A stretch of 64,000 bases of DNA, taken from the NCBI GenBank assembly GCA_019634575.1, contig JAHCAY010000001.1, positions 2,046,001-2,110,000 of the forward strand, in the 5' to 3' direction. Every line of letters begins with the position of its first letter. Position 1 is the first letter of the stretch. This document shows, piece after piece, positions 31,918-42,394 of this stretch. The notes under the pieces were generated by a model. The model ran no database searches and was not told where the DNA came from. It was given only the letters and a program-made list of their open reading frames with translations. A program made the translations under genes and the position numbers. The stretch comes from Candidatus Didemnitutus sp. (GTDB lineage Bacteria > Verrucomicrobiota > Verrucomicrobiia > Opitutales > Opitutaceae).

Positions 31918-33558
31918 ATGAAAACTCAAACCCGGCTCATCGCACTGCTCTGCCTCGTGCTCGGAGTTTTCGCGCTGAGTGTCGGCCTGTTGCGTGAATC
32001 GCAAAAACGCGAAAGCCGCCAGATGTTCGGCCAGATCGCGCAGGAGCGCGCCGCGCTCACGGAACGCCTGCTCGACCTCACCGGCCAGACGCTGCGCAAT
32101 TTCGCCAACGACTACTCGAACTGGGGCGAGATGTTCCAGTTCATCGACCGGCCCGATCCGGCCTGGGCCAGCGTAAACATCGACGCCAGCCTGCCGAATT
32201 TCAACGCCCACGCGGCCTGGGTCGTCTGCGCCAATGGCAAACAGATCCATGGCGCCGTCCGCGGCGTCGACGCCGCCTTGCGCACGCCGCCGTTCGCCAT
32301 CGCGGACCTGCTCCCTTACCTGCGGCAAAACAAGTTCGCGCACTTCTTCGTCTCCAGCCCCGCGGGCGTTCTGGAAATCCGCGCCGGCCCCATCCAGCCG
32401 TCGGAGGACACCGCGCGCACCACCGCCCCCCACGGCTGGTTCATCGTCGCTCGCCTTTGGGACGCCGACTACCAACGCAGCCTGCAACAGGTCCTCGAGA
32501 GCGAAGTCCAGCTCGTCGCCCCGGGCACCGCCGCGCCCCCTGACACGCCGAACGAAATCGTCACGGAGCGCAAACTCACCGACTGGACCGGCAAGACCGT
32601 CGCGCTCTTCCGCTCCGCGCATCGCGTGCGCACCGCCGAGCCGGTCGATATCGGCAACGACTACGAGATCCTCCTCTTCCTCGTCTTCGGCGGCATCGTC
32701 ATTGCCGCCACCGTCATCGGCGTCACGCGCTGGGTCGTGCGTCCGTTGCGCCGCCTCGAGCAGAGCCTCGCGGAAAACTCCCCCGCCCCCCTCCGCACGC
32801 TCGCGCTGCAGCCCGACATTTTCGGCCGCCTCGCCACGCTCGTCGCCGGCTCCTTCGAGCACCGCCAGGAACTCGAGCGCGAGATCGACGAGCGCCGCCG
32901 CGCCGAAGCCGCGCTCCGCCAAAGCCGCGAGGAGCTCCGCCAATCCAGCGAGCTCAAAGCCCGCCTCGCCCGCGATCTGCACGACGGCGTCATCCAATCC
33001 ATCTACGCCGCCGGCCTCGGCCTCGAAGGCGTGCGCGCCTCCCTCACACGCGATCCGACCGCCGCCGAGCGCAAGCTCGATGCCGCGCGCGACGCGCTGA
33101 ACCAAACCATCCGCGAAGTCCGCTCCTTCATCCAAGGCCTCGAACCCGAATTCGCCGACCGCCCCGAGTTCGGCCAAGTCCTCCGCTCGCTCATCACGAC
33201 GCTCCAATCGCTGCACCCGGTCGCATTCGCACTCCAGATCGACCTGCCCCCCGCCACCCTCTCCGCCCGCGAAGAAGTGCACACGCTCCAGATCGTCCGC
33301 GAGTGCGTCAGCAACGCCCTCCGCCACGGCGGCGCGCGCCACATCGCCATCCAACTCGCCCGCGAAGACGATCACCCCGTCCTCCACCTCCGCGACGACG
33401 GCGTCGGCTTCGACGCCGCCAACGTCCGCCGCGGCAGCGGCCTCGCCAACCTCGCCTCCCGCGCCACGGAGATCGGCGCCACTTTCACAATCGCCTCAAC
33501 CCTCGGAAAAGGAACGGACATCACCCTTCGCTTTTCCCCGAGACCCTCGACCCCATGA
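31918..33558 (+). CDS. CHASE4 sensor histidine kinase, NarL/DegS type (module 2)
   Basis: A 546-residue sensor kinase. I start at ATG 31918, which gives MKTQTRLIALLCLVLGVFAL as helix 1; an in-frame TTG at 31906 is possible. The external region is a recognisable CHASE4 domain (NFANDYSNWGEMFQFIDRPD, WASVNIDASLPNFNAHAAWV). Helix 2 is at about 247-266 (EILLFLVFGGIVIAATVIGV), with a HAMP-like linker. HisKA_3 follows as ARDLHDGVIQSIYAAGLGLE (His about 353), and the HATPase has ECVSNALRHGGARH and DDGVGFDAANVRRGSGLANL. Its stop overlaps the response regulator start (ATGA), so the two form a two-component pair. It is paralogous to the kinase at 27228. Confidence 0.93.
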   Translation: MKTQTRLIALLCLVLGVFALSVGLLRESQKRESRQMFGQIAQERAALTERLLDLTGQTLRNFANDYSNWGEMFQFIDRPDPAWASVNIDASLPNFNAHAAWVVCANGKQIHGAVRGVDAALRTPPFAIADLLPYLRQNKFAHFFVSSPAGVLEIRAGPIQPSEDTARTTAPHGWFIVARLWDADYQRSLQQVLESEVQLVAPGTAAPPDTPNEIVTERKLTDWTGKTVALFRSAHRVRTAEPVDIGNDYEILLFLVFGGIVIAATVIGVTRWVVRPLRRLEQSLAENSPAPLRTLALQPDIFGRLATLVAGSFEHRQELEREIDERRRAEAALRQSREELRQSSELKARLARDLHDGVIQSIYAAGLGLEGVRASLTRDPTAAERKLDAARDALNQTIREVRSFIQGLEPEFADRPEFGQVLRSLITTLQSLHPVAFALQIDLPPATLSAREEVHTLQIVRECVSNALRHGGARHIAIQLAREDDHPVLHLRDDGVGFDAANVRRGSGLANLASRATEIGATFTIASTLGKGTDITLRFSPRPSTP

Positions 33559-34241
33559 CCAGCACCGCCACCAAAATCATCACCCTGCTCCTCGTCGACG
33601 ACAGCGAACTCGTCCGCACCGGACTCAAGACCCTCCTCGCCACCCGCGCCGACGGCTACCACTTGCAGGTGCTCGGCGAGGCCTCGTCCGTCGCCACCGC
33701 CGTCACCGAGACGACGCGCCTCCAACCCGACGTGGTGCTGCTCGACATCCGCCTCCCCGACGGCACCGGCTTCGAAGCGTGCCGCCAGATCCTCGCCCAG
33801 CTCCCCGACACGCGCGTGCTCATCCTCACCTCCGTCATCGACGACAACCTCGTCTACGAAGCCATGAGCAGCGGCGCCCACGGCTACCTCCTCAAGGAGA
33901 TCAACGCGCAGGCGCTCTGGCAGGCGATCATCGACGTCGCCTCCGGCAAATTCATCCTCGATCCCGCCGTCACCACCCGCGTCCTCAACCTCGTGCGCCA
34001 CGGCGCACCGCAGAGCGAACAGGACAAACTCGCCCAACTCTCCGCGCAGGAACGCCGCGTCCTCGCCCTCGTCGCCGACGGCAAGACCAACAAGGAAATC
34101 GCCGAGCAGATGGGCCTCAGCGACAAGACAGTGAAGAACTACCTCAGCAACATCTTCGAGAAGCTCCAGATCAGCCGCCGCTCCCAAGCCGCGGTGCTCT
34201 ACGCCGAAAGTCGCAGCCCGAAGCCGCCCGTTCGGCCCTGA
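33555..34241 (+). CDS. LuxR/NarL-family response regulator (module 2)
   Basis: A 228-residue response regulator. The receiver has an acidic pocket at Asp15-Asp16 (LLLVDDSELVRTGL), the phospho-accepting Asp64 (VVLLDIRLPDGTGF), LILTSVIDD and a conserved Lys in HGYLLKEI. The LuxR-type HTH is LSAQERRVLALVADGKTNKE, IAEQMGLSDKTVKNYLSNIF, EKLQISRRSQAAV. All key residues are intact. It is translationally coupled to the CHASE4 kinase and followed after 68 bases by prepilin genes it may control. As the kinase of module 1 has no regulator of its own, this protein could serve both. Confidence 0.94.
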   Translation: MTSTATKIITLLLVDDSELVRTGLKTLLATRADGYHLQVLGEASSVATAVTETTRLQPDVVLLDIRLPDGTGFEACRQILAQLPDTRVLILTSVIDDNLVYEAMSSGAHGYLLKEINAQALWQAIIDVASGKFILDPAVTTRVLNLVRHGAPQSEQDKLAQLSAQERRVLALVADGKTNKEIAEQMGLSDKTVKNYLSNIFEKLQISRRSQAAVLYAESRSPKPPVRP

Positions 34242-34309
34242 CTCTTAGGGCCGCTTTAACGAGGCCTCCGTCTGTGTCGGACCGCGTCCGCGAGCGCTAA
34301 GCTCGGGAC

Positions 34310-34876
34310 GTGAATCCCGTCCGCACTCCCGCCGCGCTTCCCCCTCGCACCGCAGATCGGCGCGCCCGCCCGCGCCCGGCCCTGCTGTCGCGGTCCGGCC
34401 CCCGCGGCTTCACCATTCTCGAAGTCATGATGGCGACATTCGTCATGGCGCTCGGCATCTCGACCTCGATCATCGCGATGCAGCAAGGCTACAAGTTCCT
34501 CGACGTCGCGCGCGGCACCACGCTCGCCTCGCAAATCATCCAGAGCGAGATCGAGCGCATTCGCATGATGAGTTGGAGCACGGTCACCGCGCTGGCGACC
34601 GCGACCGACACCACCGCGCCCTTCCCCAGCGGCAGCCCCGCCGGCGTCGAGATGTTCGACGGCGCCACCTATTTCTCCAGCGCGACCGCCATCCAGGGCG
34701 ACTACACCATCACGCGCACCACGACGCTCGACTCCGCCCGTCCCTCGGACGTCGCCCTGATCACCATCTCCGTGCAATGGCGCACCTACGACGGCCGCAC
34801 GCAGGACCGCCGCTTCCAGATGCGCTACATGAAAAACGGCCTCTATGACTACTACTACACTCTCGCGCGTCCCTGA
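34310..34876 (+). CDS. PilV-like prepilin (module 2)
   Basis: A 188-residue prepilin with GTG start and an unusually long, Arg/Pro-rich leader (about 33 residues) ending SGPRG. The mature N-terminus FTILEVMMATFVMALGISTS has Gly at -1 and Glu at +5. The next segment, GTTLASQIIQSEIERIRMMS, matches module 1's PilV-like protein in spacing. The C-terminus is RYMKNGLYDYYYTLARP. The long leader may mean a later start, but no good alternative is visible. It overlaps the next gene by 32 bases, as the corresponding pair in module 1 does by 26. Confidence 0.85.
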   Translation: MNPVRTPAALPPRTADRRARPRPALLSRSGPRGFTILEVMMATFVMALGISTSIIAMQQGYKFLDVARGTTLASQIIQSEIERIRMMSWSTVTALATATDTTAPFPSGSPAGVEMFDGATYFSSATAIQGDYTITRTTTLDSARPSDVALITISVQWRTYDGRTQDRRFQMRYMKNGLYDYYYTLARP

Positions 34877-35420
34877 CGCCGGTCCGCGCGCGCGCCGCCG
34901 CGGCTTCACGCTCGTCGAAGTCCTCATCAGCTCGAGTCTGGCCGCGTTCATCCTCACCGGCGTGCTGACCTGTTTCCTCTTCCTCGGCCGCAGCGGCGCG
35001 AACATCCAAAATTACAGCGACATGGAAGGCCAGGCCCGCCGCGGCCTCGAGCAATTCGCCCAGGACGTCCGGCAAGCCAGCTCCATTACCTGGAACAGCA
35101 ACCAGTCCGTCACGCTCGTCGTCGACTCCACCAACGTCACCTGGGCCTACGCCTCCGGCGCCCTCACCCGCCAATCCGGCACCGCCACCGCCCGCACCAT
35201 GCTCAGCGGCATCACCGCCTTCACCTACAAGGCCTACACGATCAACGGCGTCGAAATCACCGATTTCGCCAGCGCCTCCGCCCTCACCACCGCCGGCCAG
35301 ACGACCAAGCAGCTCCAAATTTCCCTCGAAGCCGCGCGCACCACCACCACCGCCGCCCGCGCCACCAACCTCGTGCTCTCCGCCCGTTACATCCTGCGCA
35401 ACAAGCGCGTCACTGCCTGA
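34845..35420 (+). CDS. PilW-like prepilin (module 2)
   Basis: A 191-residue prepilin: leader ending RRRG, mature start FTLVEVLISSSLAAFILTGV with Gly at -1 and Glu at +5. The globular domain includes ARRGLEQFAQDVRQASSITW, NSNQSVTLVVDSTNVTWAYA and C-terminal LSARYILRNKRVTA, closely matching the protein at 29307. It is probably a minor pilin. The start lies inside the PilV-like gene, and 13 bases separate its stop from the PilX-like gene. Confidence 0.87.
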   Translation: MTTTTLSRVPDAGPRARRRGFTLVEVLISSSLAAFILTGVLTCFLFLGRSGANIQNYSDMEGQARRGLEQFAQDVRQASSITWNSNQSVTLVVDSTNVTWAYASGALTRQSGTATARTMLSGITAFTYKAYTINGVEITDFASASALTTAGQTTKQLQISLEAARTTTTAARATNLVLSARYILRNKRVTA

Positions 35421-35433
35421 CCCGCCGCCCCCG

Positions 35434-36906
35434 ATGATCCACCCGCCTCTCTCCTCCCGCACGCCGCGCCGCTCTCGCGCCGCCACCGAACGCGGCTCCC
35501 TCCTCATCGTCGCGATGCTGCTTTGCGCGATCATCGGCATCTCCCTCGTCACCTACATCAACGTCGGCCGCTCCGCGCTGCGCACCTCCAACCGCTCCCT
35601 CTACAACAACGCCGCGATGAACCTCGCGGAAAACGGCCTCGAGGAAGCCATGTATTCCATCAACAAGCTCGTCGCCGACTCGACCTACTCCTTCACCTCC
35701 GACGGCTGGAGCGCCGTCGGCTCGAACGACATGCGCCGCAAATGGACCTCGTCCACCGACAGCACGCTCCAGTTCGACCAGAACGCCACCGGCGAGATCC
35801 GCGTCTACGTCTACAACTACGACGGCGCCGCCGCGCCCAACATCGTGGCCCGCGCCCTCGTCACCGTGCGCGGCGACACCACTTCCGCCCCAGTCGAGAA
35901 ATGGGTCCGCGTGCAACTCCGCAAAACCTCCAAATTCGCCAACGGCCTCGTCGCCAAACAGACCATCAACTTCAACGGCAGCCCCCAAGTCGACAGCTGG
36001 AACTCCGACCCCGACAACAACCCCGCCACCGCTCCCGTCGTCTACAGCGCCGCCACCAAGAACGACGCCGGCTCCGTCGGCTCCATCTCCGTCGGCGTGA
36101 ACGCCGTCCTCGTCGACAACGCCGATATCTGGGGCTACGTCGGCACCGGCGGCTCCGCCCCGCAAGTCGGCTCCACCGGCACCATCGGCCCCTTCGGCAC
36201 GCCCACCGGCACCACCGTCACCTCGCACGTCACCACGGATTTCTCCGCGAGCTTCGACAACGTCACCGTGCCCTCCACCTACACCTACGCCAACGCCGGT
36301 GCCCTCAGCACCAGCACCGTGATCCCGACCGACATCCCCGGCGCCACCATGGCCGCCGACGGCAAATACTACATCACCTGCTCCAGCATCGGCGGCTCGA
36401 ACAAAGTCTACACCATCGCCGCCGGCAAAAAAGTTGTCCTCAAGGTCACCGACACCACCGGCAACTGCATCGACATCAAAGGCGGCAGCGGTGGCATCAG
36501 CATCAGCTCCGGCGCCTCCCTCGAGGTCTACGCCGCCGGCGACATCAACATCAGCGGCCAAGGCGCGATGAACGGCGGCACCTCCGCCGCCACCATGGGC
36601 CAGCCCGTAAACTTCCAAATCTACGGCACCAAGACCAGCGGCACCCAAGCCATCAGCGTGAAAGGCAACGGCGTCTTCTCCGGTGTGCTCTACGCCCCCT
36701 TCGGCTCCGTGACCCTCGACGGCTCCGTCGAGACCTTCGGCTCCGTCGTCGCCAACGACATCACGCTCAACGGCTCCAGCGCGCAGTTCCACTACGACGA
36801 GTCCCTCGGCAATTTCGGCGGATCCAATCCCTTCCGCGTCACTCGCTGGGACGAACTCAACACCGCCGCCGACCGTTCCGTCTACGCCACCGTCCTCACC
36901 TTCTGA
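35434..36906 (+). CDS. PilX-like surface protein with large C-terminal domain (module 2)
   Basis: A 490-residue paralogue of the protein at 29903. The PilX-type N-terminus is ERGSLLIVAMLLCAIIGISL, then NVGRSALRTSNRSLYNNAAM and NLAENGLEEAMYSIN. The large domain carries VDSWNSDPDNNPATAPVVYS and VDNADIWGYVGTGG. It ends with Gly/Ser/Asn-rich beta strands (ISISSGASLEVYAAGDINIS, VKGNGVFSGVLYAPFGSVTL) and FHYDESLGNFGG. Differences from module 1 cluster in the middle, where residues 290-350 are longer here. Role at the pilus tip or surface is inferred. Palindromic repeats follow the stop. Confidence 0.85.
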   Translation: MIHPPLSSRTPRRSRAATERGSLLIVAMLLCAIIGISLVTYINVGRSALRTSNRSLYNNAAMNLAENGLEEAMYSINKLVADSTYSFTSDGWSAVGSNDMRRKWTSSTDSTLQFDQNATGEIRVYVYNYDGAAAPNIVARALVTVRGDTTSAPVEKWVRVQLRKTSKFANGLVAKQTINFNGSPQVDSWNSDPDNNPATAPVVYSAATKNDAGSVGSISVGVNAVLVDNADIWGYVGTGGSAPQVGSTGTIGPFGTPTGTTVTSHVTTDFSASFDNVTVPSTYTYANAGALSTSTVIPTDIPGATMAADGKYYITCSSIGGSNKVYTIAAGKKVVLKVTDTTGNCIDIKGGSGGISISSGASLEVYAAGDINISGQGAMNGGTSAATMGQPVNFQIYGTKTSGTQAISVKGNGVFSGVLYAPFGSVTLDGSVETFGSVVANDITLNGSSAQFHYDESLGNFGGSNPFRVTRWDELNTAADRSVYATVLTF

Positions 36907-36945
36907 CGCAGTCTACGTGGGTCAGCGCGCTCGCGCGCCCTCTCG

Positions 36946-37032
36946 TCGGGCGGAATCACCGCCGCCCATGCAGGGCGGGGTCTCCCGACCCCGCCGTCGT
37001 AGCGGCGAGCACCAGCGAGCCGAAAACTCGCC
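36946..37032. repeat. REP-like palindromic repeats downstream of module 2
   Basis: The hairpin GGCGGGGTC-TCCC-GACCCCGCC at 36974-36995 is preceded by a smaller GGGCGG/CCGCCC palindrome. It is followed by GTAGCGGCGAGC at 36999, part of a 26-base unit that recurs at 45058 with 24 of 26 bases identical. There is no T-run, so these look like dispersed repeats rather than terminators. Confidence 0.65.
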
Positions 37033-37037
37033 TCCGC

Positions 37038-37637
37038 TCACTCCCTCGCCCCACGCGCCGCCCACCGCGCCCACGCCAGTCCCAACGCCGTTCCGGCAAA
37101 ATCCGCCGCGATCTGCTCCCATTGCACCACACCGCGGCGCGCCGTCACGTCGTCCTTCAGAAAATTCAACGCCAGCTCCCAATGCAGGCTGTAAGCCTGC
37201 CACAGCACCACCGGCAGCCACACCCGCCACGCCCTCGCACGCGCCCGCGTTGCCACCCACGCCTCGAACGGCCGCAACGCCGCCAGCATCGCCACGAGAT
37301 AAACGCTCGCCGCGAGCGCGCGCCCGCCATTCGTCGCTGGCCGCCAACCCGGCCAACACATCCACCACAACAACACGACGAGGAACGCCCCCACGCTCCA
37401 ACCGTGATTCGCCACCACGCGCCACACCGGCATCACGCGCGATTGCATCGCCACCTCCCGCGCACCGAGCGTCAGCGTCACCACCAAGCCCGCCCCGCCC
37501 ACCACATGCGCCGCGAGCACGAGATGCTCGTAGGCGAGATGATGGTAGAGCCACAGTCCCATGTAACCCGTCAGCCGTTGCGCCGTGAACAGCAGCACGC
37601 AGCACGCAGCCAGCACCAGATGCGTGTCGGCCGGCAT
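37038..37637 (-). CDS. Multi-pass membrane protein of unknown function
   Basis: A 199-residue protein starting MPADTHLVLAACCVLLFTAQ with about five hydrophobic helices. These include HVVGGAGLVVTLTLG, VGAFLVVLLWWMCWPGW, LAASVYLVAMLAAL and VWLPVVLWQAYSLHWELALN. A short soluble end reads FLKDDVTARRGVVQWEQIAA. Trp and His are frequent. I do not recognise the family. I trim the start to ATG 37637 because the upstream extension runs into repeat-rich DNA and has no membrane character. It converges with the module 2 PilX-like gene across a repeat. Confidence 0.6.
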   Translation of the reverse strand: MPADTHLVLAACCVLLFTAQRLTGYMGLWLYHHLAYEHLVLAAHVVGGAGLVVTLTLGAREVAMQSRVMPVWRVVANHGWSVGAFLVVLLWWMCWPGWRPATNGGRALAASVYLVAMLAALRPFEAWVATRARARAWRVWLPVVLWQAYSLHWELALNFLKDDVTARRGVVQWEQIAADFAGTALGLAWARWAARGARE

Positions 37638-37958
37638 CCAGCAGGTGCTCGTAAACTGCCTCGGCAATAGTCCGCGGTTCCGCACGCCGCGATCCAAGCC
37701 GTCGCCCGCCGCCTTGTCCGCCCCGAAATCGCGTCTTCGCGAGGGGAAGCGCAGATCGCAGCGGCGAACGCAACGCGAGCCGACGATCTTCACTCGCTGG
37801 CGCCTGTAGCTACGTCGGAGAAACCGGTCCCCGACCAGATCGACGTCAAATGGGTGGGCGCCGCCGTCCCCGGCGGCGACATGCGCGCACCGTCCGCGCA
37901 GAACGCACGCCCTTCGCGCCGGCAGGGACGCCGGCACCACCTTGTCCGCTCACACCGC
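37638..37958. other. Gene-free stretch with short palindromes
   Basis: About 320 bases with no convincing gene on either strand. It contains GTAGCTACGTCGGAGAAACC near 37807, GGGCGCCGCCGTCCCCGGCG near 37856 and CGCCGGCAGGGACGCCGGC near 37918, all of dispersed-repeat type. Nothing else is seen. Confidence 0.5.
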
Positions 37959-38000
37959 AAAAATGGAGCGGGGCGTGCCGCTCGTCGCAGCACGCCCCGC
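37959..38000 (-). terminator. Rho-independent terminator of rnpB
   Basis: On the minus strand the perfect 11-base stem GCGGGGCGTGC / GCACGCCCCGC with an 11-base loop is followed by TCCATTTTTGCGG. It lies just past the 3' end of the RNase P RNA. Confidence 0.82.
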
Positions 38001-38011
38001 ATGGTGATGAA

Positions 38012-38429
38012 CTAGTTTCGGCGCCGTAAGCCGGATTCTGTGCAGCGCGCCGAAGCGCGCCTGACCTTCATTTCTCTCAAATCCGCCCGAGAGCGGACCC
38101 GTCCGCCGTAGTCTCCGACGAAGTCGGAGCGTAGGCGGATGCGGCATACCCGCGGCTATCGGACGGGCCGCCCAGCCGCCTATGTTGCCTTGCACCGGAT
38201 TGGGTTTTTCGTGCCGCCGGCATTGCTGCACGGCGCGGTGGGCTCTTACCCCACCTTTTCACCCTTACCGGACGGTTACCCGCCCGGCGGTTTGTTCTCT
38301 GTGACACTGTCCATCGCGGCGCCTTGACGCGCCACGCCCGCGCTTTCACGCGGAATCCTGCCCGATGGTGTCCGGACTTTCCTCTCCTGGTTCAAAGAAC
38401 TCGGAGCGAAGGTCTGGCTCCGAAACTAG
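38012..38429 (-). ncRNA. rnpB: RNase P RNA, bacterial class A
   Basis: Catalytic RNA that matures tRNA 5' ends. Universally conserved blocks on the minus strand are GAGGAAAGTCCGGACACC near the 5' end (P4 and CR-I), AGGGTGAAAAGGTGGGGTAA and GAGCCCACCG in the middle, GTGCAAGGCAACATAGG, and ACAGAATCCGGCTTAC near the 3' end. The ends are set by the P1 helix: CTAGTTTCGG at the 5' end pairs fully with CCGAAACTAG at the 3' end. The total of about 418 bases is in the usual range. One hairpin (38102-38139) looks like a captured dispersed repeat. The 5' end overlaps the stop of the upstream zinc-ribbon gene by about 4 bases, so the RNA may be processed from a longer transcript. Confidence 0.93.
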
Positions 38430-39133
38430 AGCCGCCAGAGAACGATGCGTCCGCACTGATCGCAAGTGACAATATTCTCCGCCTTGCGCGCCTCGAATTC
38501 GATGTTCGACGACACCTTCATGTGGCAACCGCCGCAGCGGCCGCCCTGCACCGGCACGCACACCGGCAGGCCCGGCTTCTTCGCGAGACGATCGTAGAGC
38601 CGCGCTTGCGGTTCCGGCACGGCGCCGCGCGCCGCGTTGGTGGTCGCCACCGCCTGCTCGTGCTCGGCTTTCAGCTCCTTCTCGTGCGCACGCAGCGACG
38701 CGATCTTCGCCTCGTGACCGGAAATGTTCTCCTTCAGCACGCGCTCGGCGGCGGCGAAGCGCTTCTTCGCCTCGTCGATCGCATACATCACCTTCAGCTC
38801 CTCCTCCTCGAAGCCGCCGATCGTCGCCTCCATCGTCTCGATCTCGTGAGTGAGCGCGCGATACTCGTCGTTCTTGCGCACCTCGAGCTGCTGCGTGCGA
38901 TACTTGGCGGCCTTTTCCTGCGCGGACTTGATGTCGTTCTCGAGCGACTTCTTCTTCGTCTCGAGCCCGTGCCACTCGGACTTCGCGGTTTCGATCGCCT
39001 GCTTCTCGGCGGCGATCTTGGCCTCCACCGCGGCGACGTCGCGCGGCACGGCGGCGAGTTGCTGCTCCAGCGCCAAGCGCTTCATGTCCGCCTCCTGCAA
39101 CGCGAGCAGGTTATCCAATTTGATCGCAGCCAT
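38426..39133 (-). CDS. Coiled-coil protein with C4-type zinc ribbon
   Basis: A 235-residue protein: a long coiled coil (residues about 10-165; NLLALQEADMKRLALEQQLA, KYRTQQLEVRKNDEYRALTH) followed by a zinc ribbon with CGGCHM and CDQCGR. This is the layout of the family often called zinc ribbon domain protein (CT398/HP0958-like). Members act as chaperones or regulators in secretion and flagellar or RNA contexts, but function varies. I start at ATG 39133 (MAAIKLDNLL); the frame is open upstream without family similarity. RNase P RNA is directly downstream on the same strand. Confidence 0.88.
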   Translation of the reverse strand: MAAIKLDNLLALQEADMKRLALEQQLAAVPRDVAAVEAKIAAEKQAIETAKSEWHGLETKKKSLENDIKSAQEKAAKYRTQQLEVRKNDEYRALTHEIETMEATIGGFEEEELKVMYAIDEAKKRFAAAERVLKENISGHEAKIASLRAHEKELKAEHEQAVATTNAARGAVPEPQARLYDRLAKKPGLPVCVPVQGGRCGGCHMKVSSNIEFEARKAENIVTCDQCGRIVLWRL

Positions 39134-39401
39134 GCGGCGACACTGCCCGCCGCGCCGCGACACCGTCAAACGAAACCTCCGGCACGCGGAATTTCTGCCA
39201 AAACCTGCGCCCAATCCCACCCCGCTCCGACCGGGCCGAACGGCTCTCCGCCGCACCACCCGGCACGCCACAAAAATCAACGGCCGTTTTACGCTATAAG
39301 TCATTGATTTTCAGTTTTTAAAAATGGCCTAAAAAACCTGAAAAATCCCTTGTGCCGCCCGTCCTTTTCCGCGACGTTTTTTCATACCCATTTTCACCTG
39401 A
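39134..39401. promoter_or_regulatory. Intergenic region upstream of gyrB
   Basis: About 270 bases between divergent genes. The part near 39285-39385 is markedly A+T-rich for this genome (TTTTACGCTATAAGTCATTG, TTTTTAAAAATGG, CCTAAAAAACC). It probably holds the gyrB promoter; TTGATT at 39304 is a possible -35 element, but spacing to a -10 box is poor. Confidence 0.4.
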
Positions 39402-41902
<2,501 letters not shown>

Positions 41903-41903
<1 letters not shown>

Positions 41904-42337
41904 TGTTTCGCGAAACGCAAAGCCGCGAAGGCGCAAAGGCCACGGTGCCTGCCGAGATCGAATCGCTCGCCACTCAGTCGGTGAATGCCGCCTTGGCCGT
42001 TCACCGCGCCCTCGGTCCGGGCTTGCTCGAAAGCGCTTACGAGGAATGTCTCGCGATTGAGCTGATGTCCCTCGGTCTTTCCGTCGAACGTCAAAAATCC
42101 ATTCCGCTCGTGTATCGTGGCCGCACCATCGATGCCGCCTACCGCCTCGATCTGATCGTGAACGGTCAGCTCCTGATCGAAGCCAAAGCCGTCGAATCGC
42201 TCGCGCCGGTTCACCGCGTTCAGGTCGCGACCTACCTGCGTCTCCTCCATCTCCCGCTTGGCCTGCTGATCAACTTCAATGTCCCGCTCCTGAAGGACGG
42301 TCTCCACCGCGTCCTGAACCTCGACTTCCAATCTTAG
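41903..42337 (+). CDS. GxxExxY protein (predicted PD-(D/E)XK-like), inserted between gyrB and gyrA
   Basis: A 144-residue protein of the GxxExxY family (function unknown). The name motif is GPGLLESAY at 38-46. Residues Asp83 (YRLDLIV) and Glu93-x-Lys95 (LLIEAKAV), with Gln107, resemble a PD-(D/E)XK nuclease core; activity is not established. The first 12 residues, MFRETQSREGAK, are encoded by a repeat: a 22-base sequence at 41913-41934 recurs inverted at 42337-42358 with 20 of 22 matches. The start overlaps the gyrB stop. Its lower G+C than gyrB and gyrA and its terminal inverted repeats suggest it arrived as a small mobile cassette. Confidence 0.85.
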
Positions 42338-42358
42338 CGCCTTCGCGCCTTCGCGTTT
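41913..42358. repeat. Terminal inverted repeats enclosing the GxxExxY gene
   Basis: Left arm 41913-41934 (AAACGCAAAGCCGCGAAGGC...) lies within the first codons. Right arm 42337-42358 starts at the last base of the stop codon. Inverted alignment gives 20 of 22 matches. The span is 446 bases, nearly all coding. Confidence 0.75.
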
Positions 42359-42394
42359 AATCCACCACCACGCCACACCTTTCCTGCTCCGCCC

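Noticed and set aside
36974..36995. GC-rich hairpin after the module 2 PilX-like gene as terminator
   Set aside because: No T-run on either strand follows the stem, and it is embedded in dispersed repeats.
37638..37940. N-terminal extension of the membrane protein at 37038
   Set aside because: Extension is Arg-rich, without membrane character, and passes through repeat DNA.
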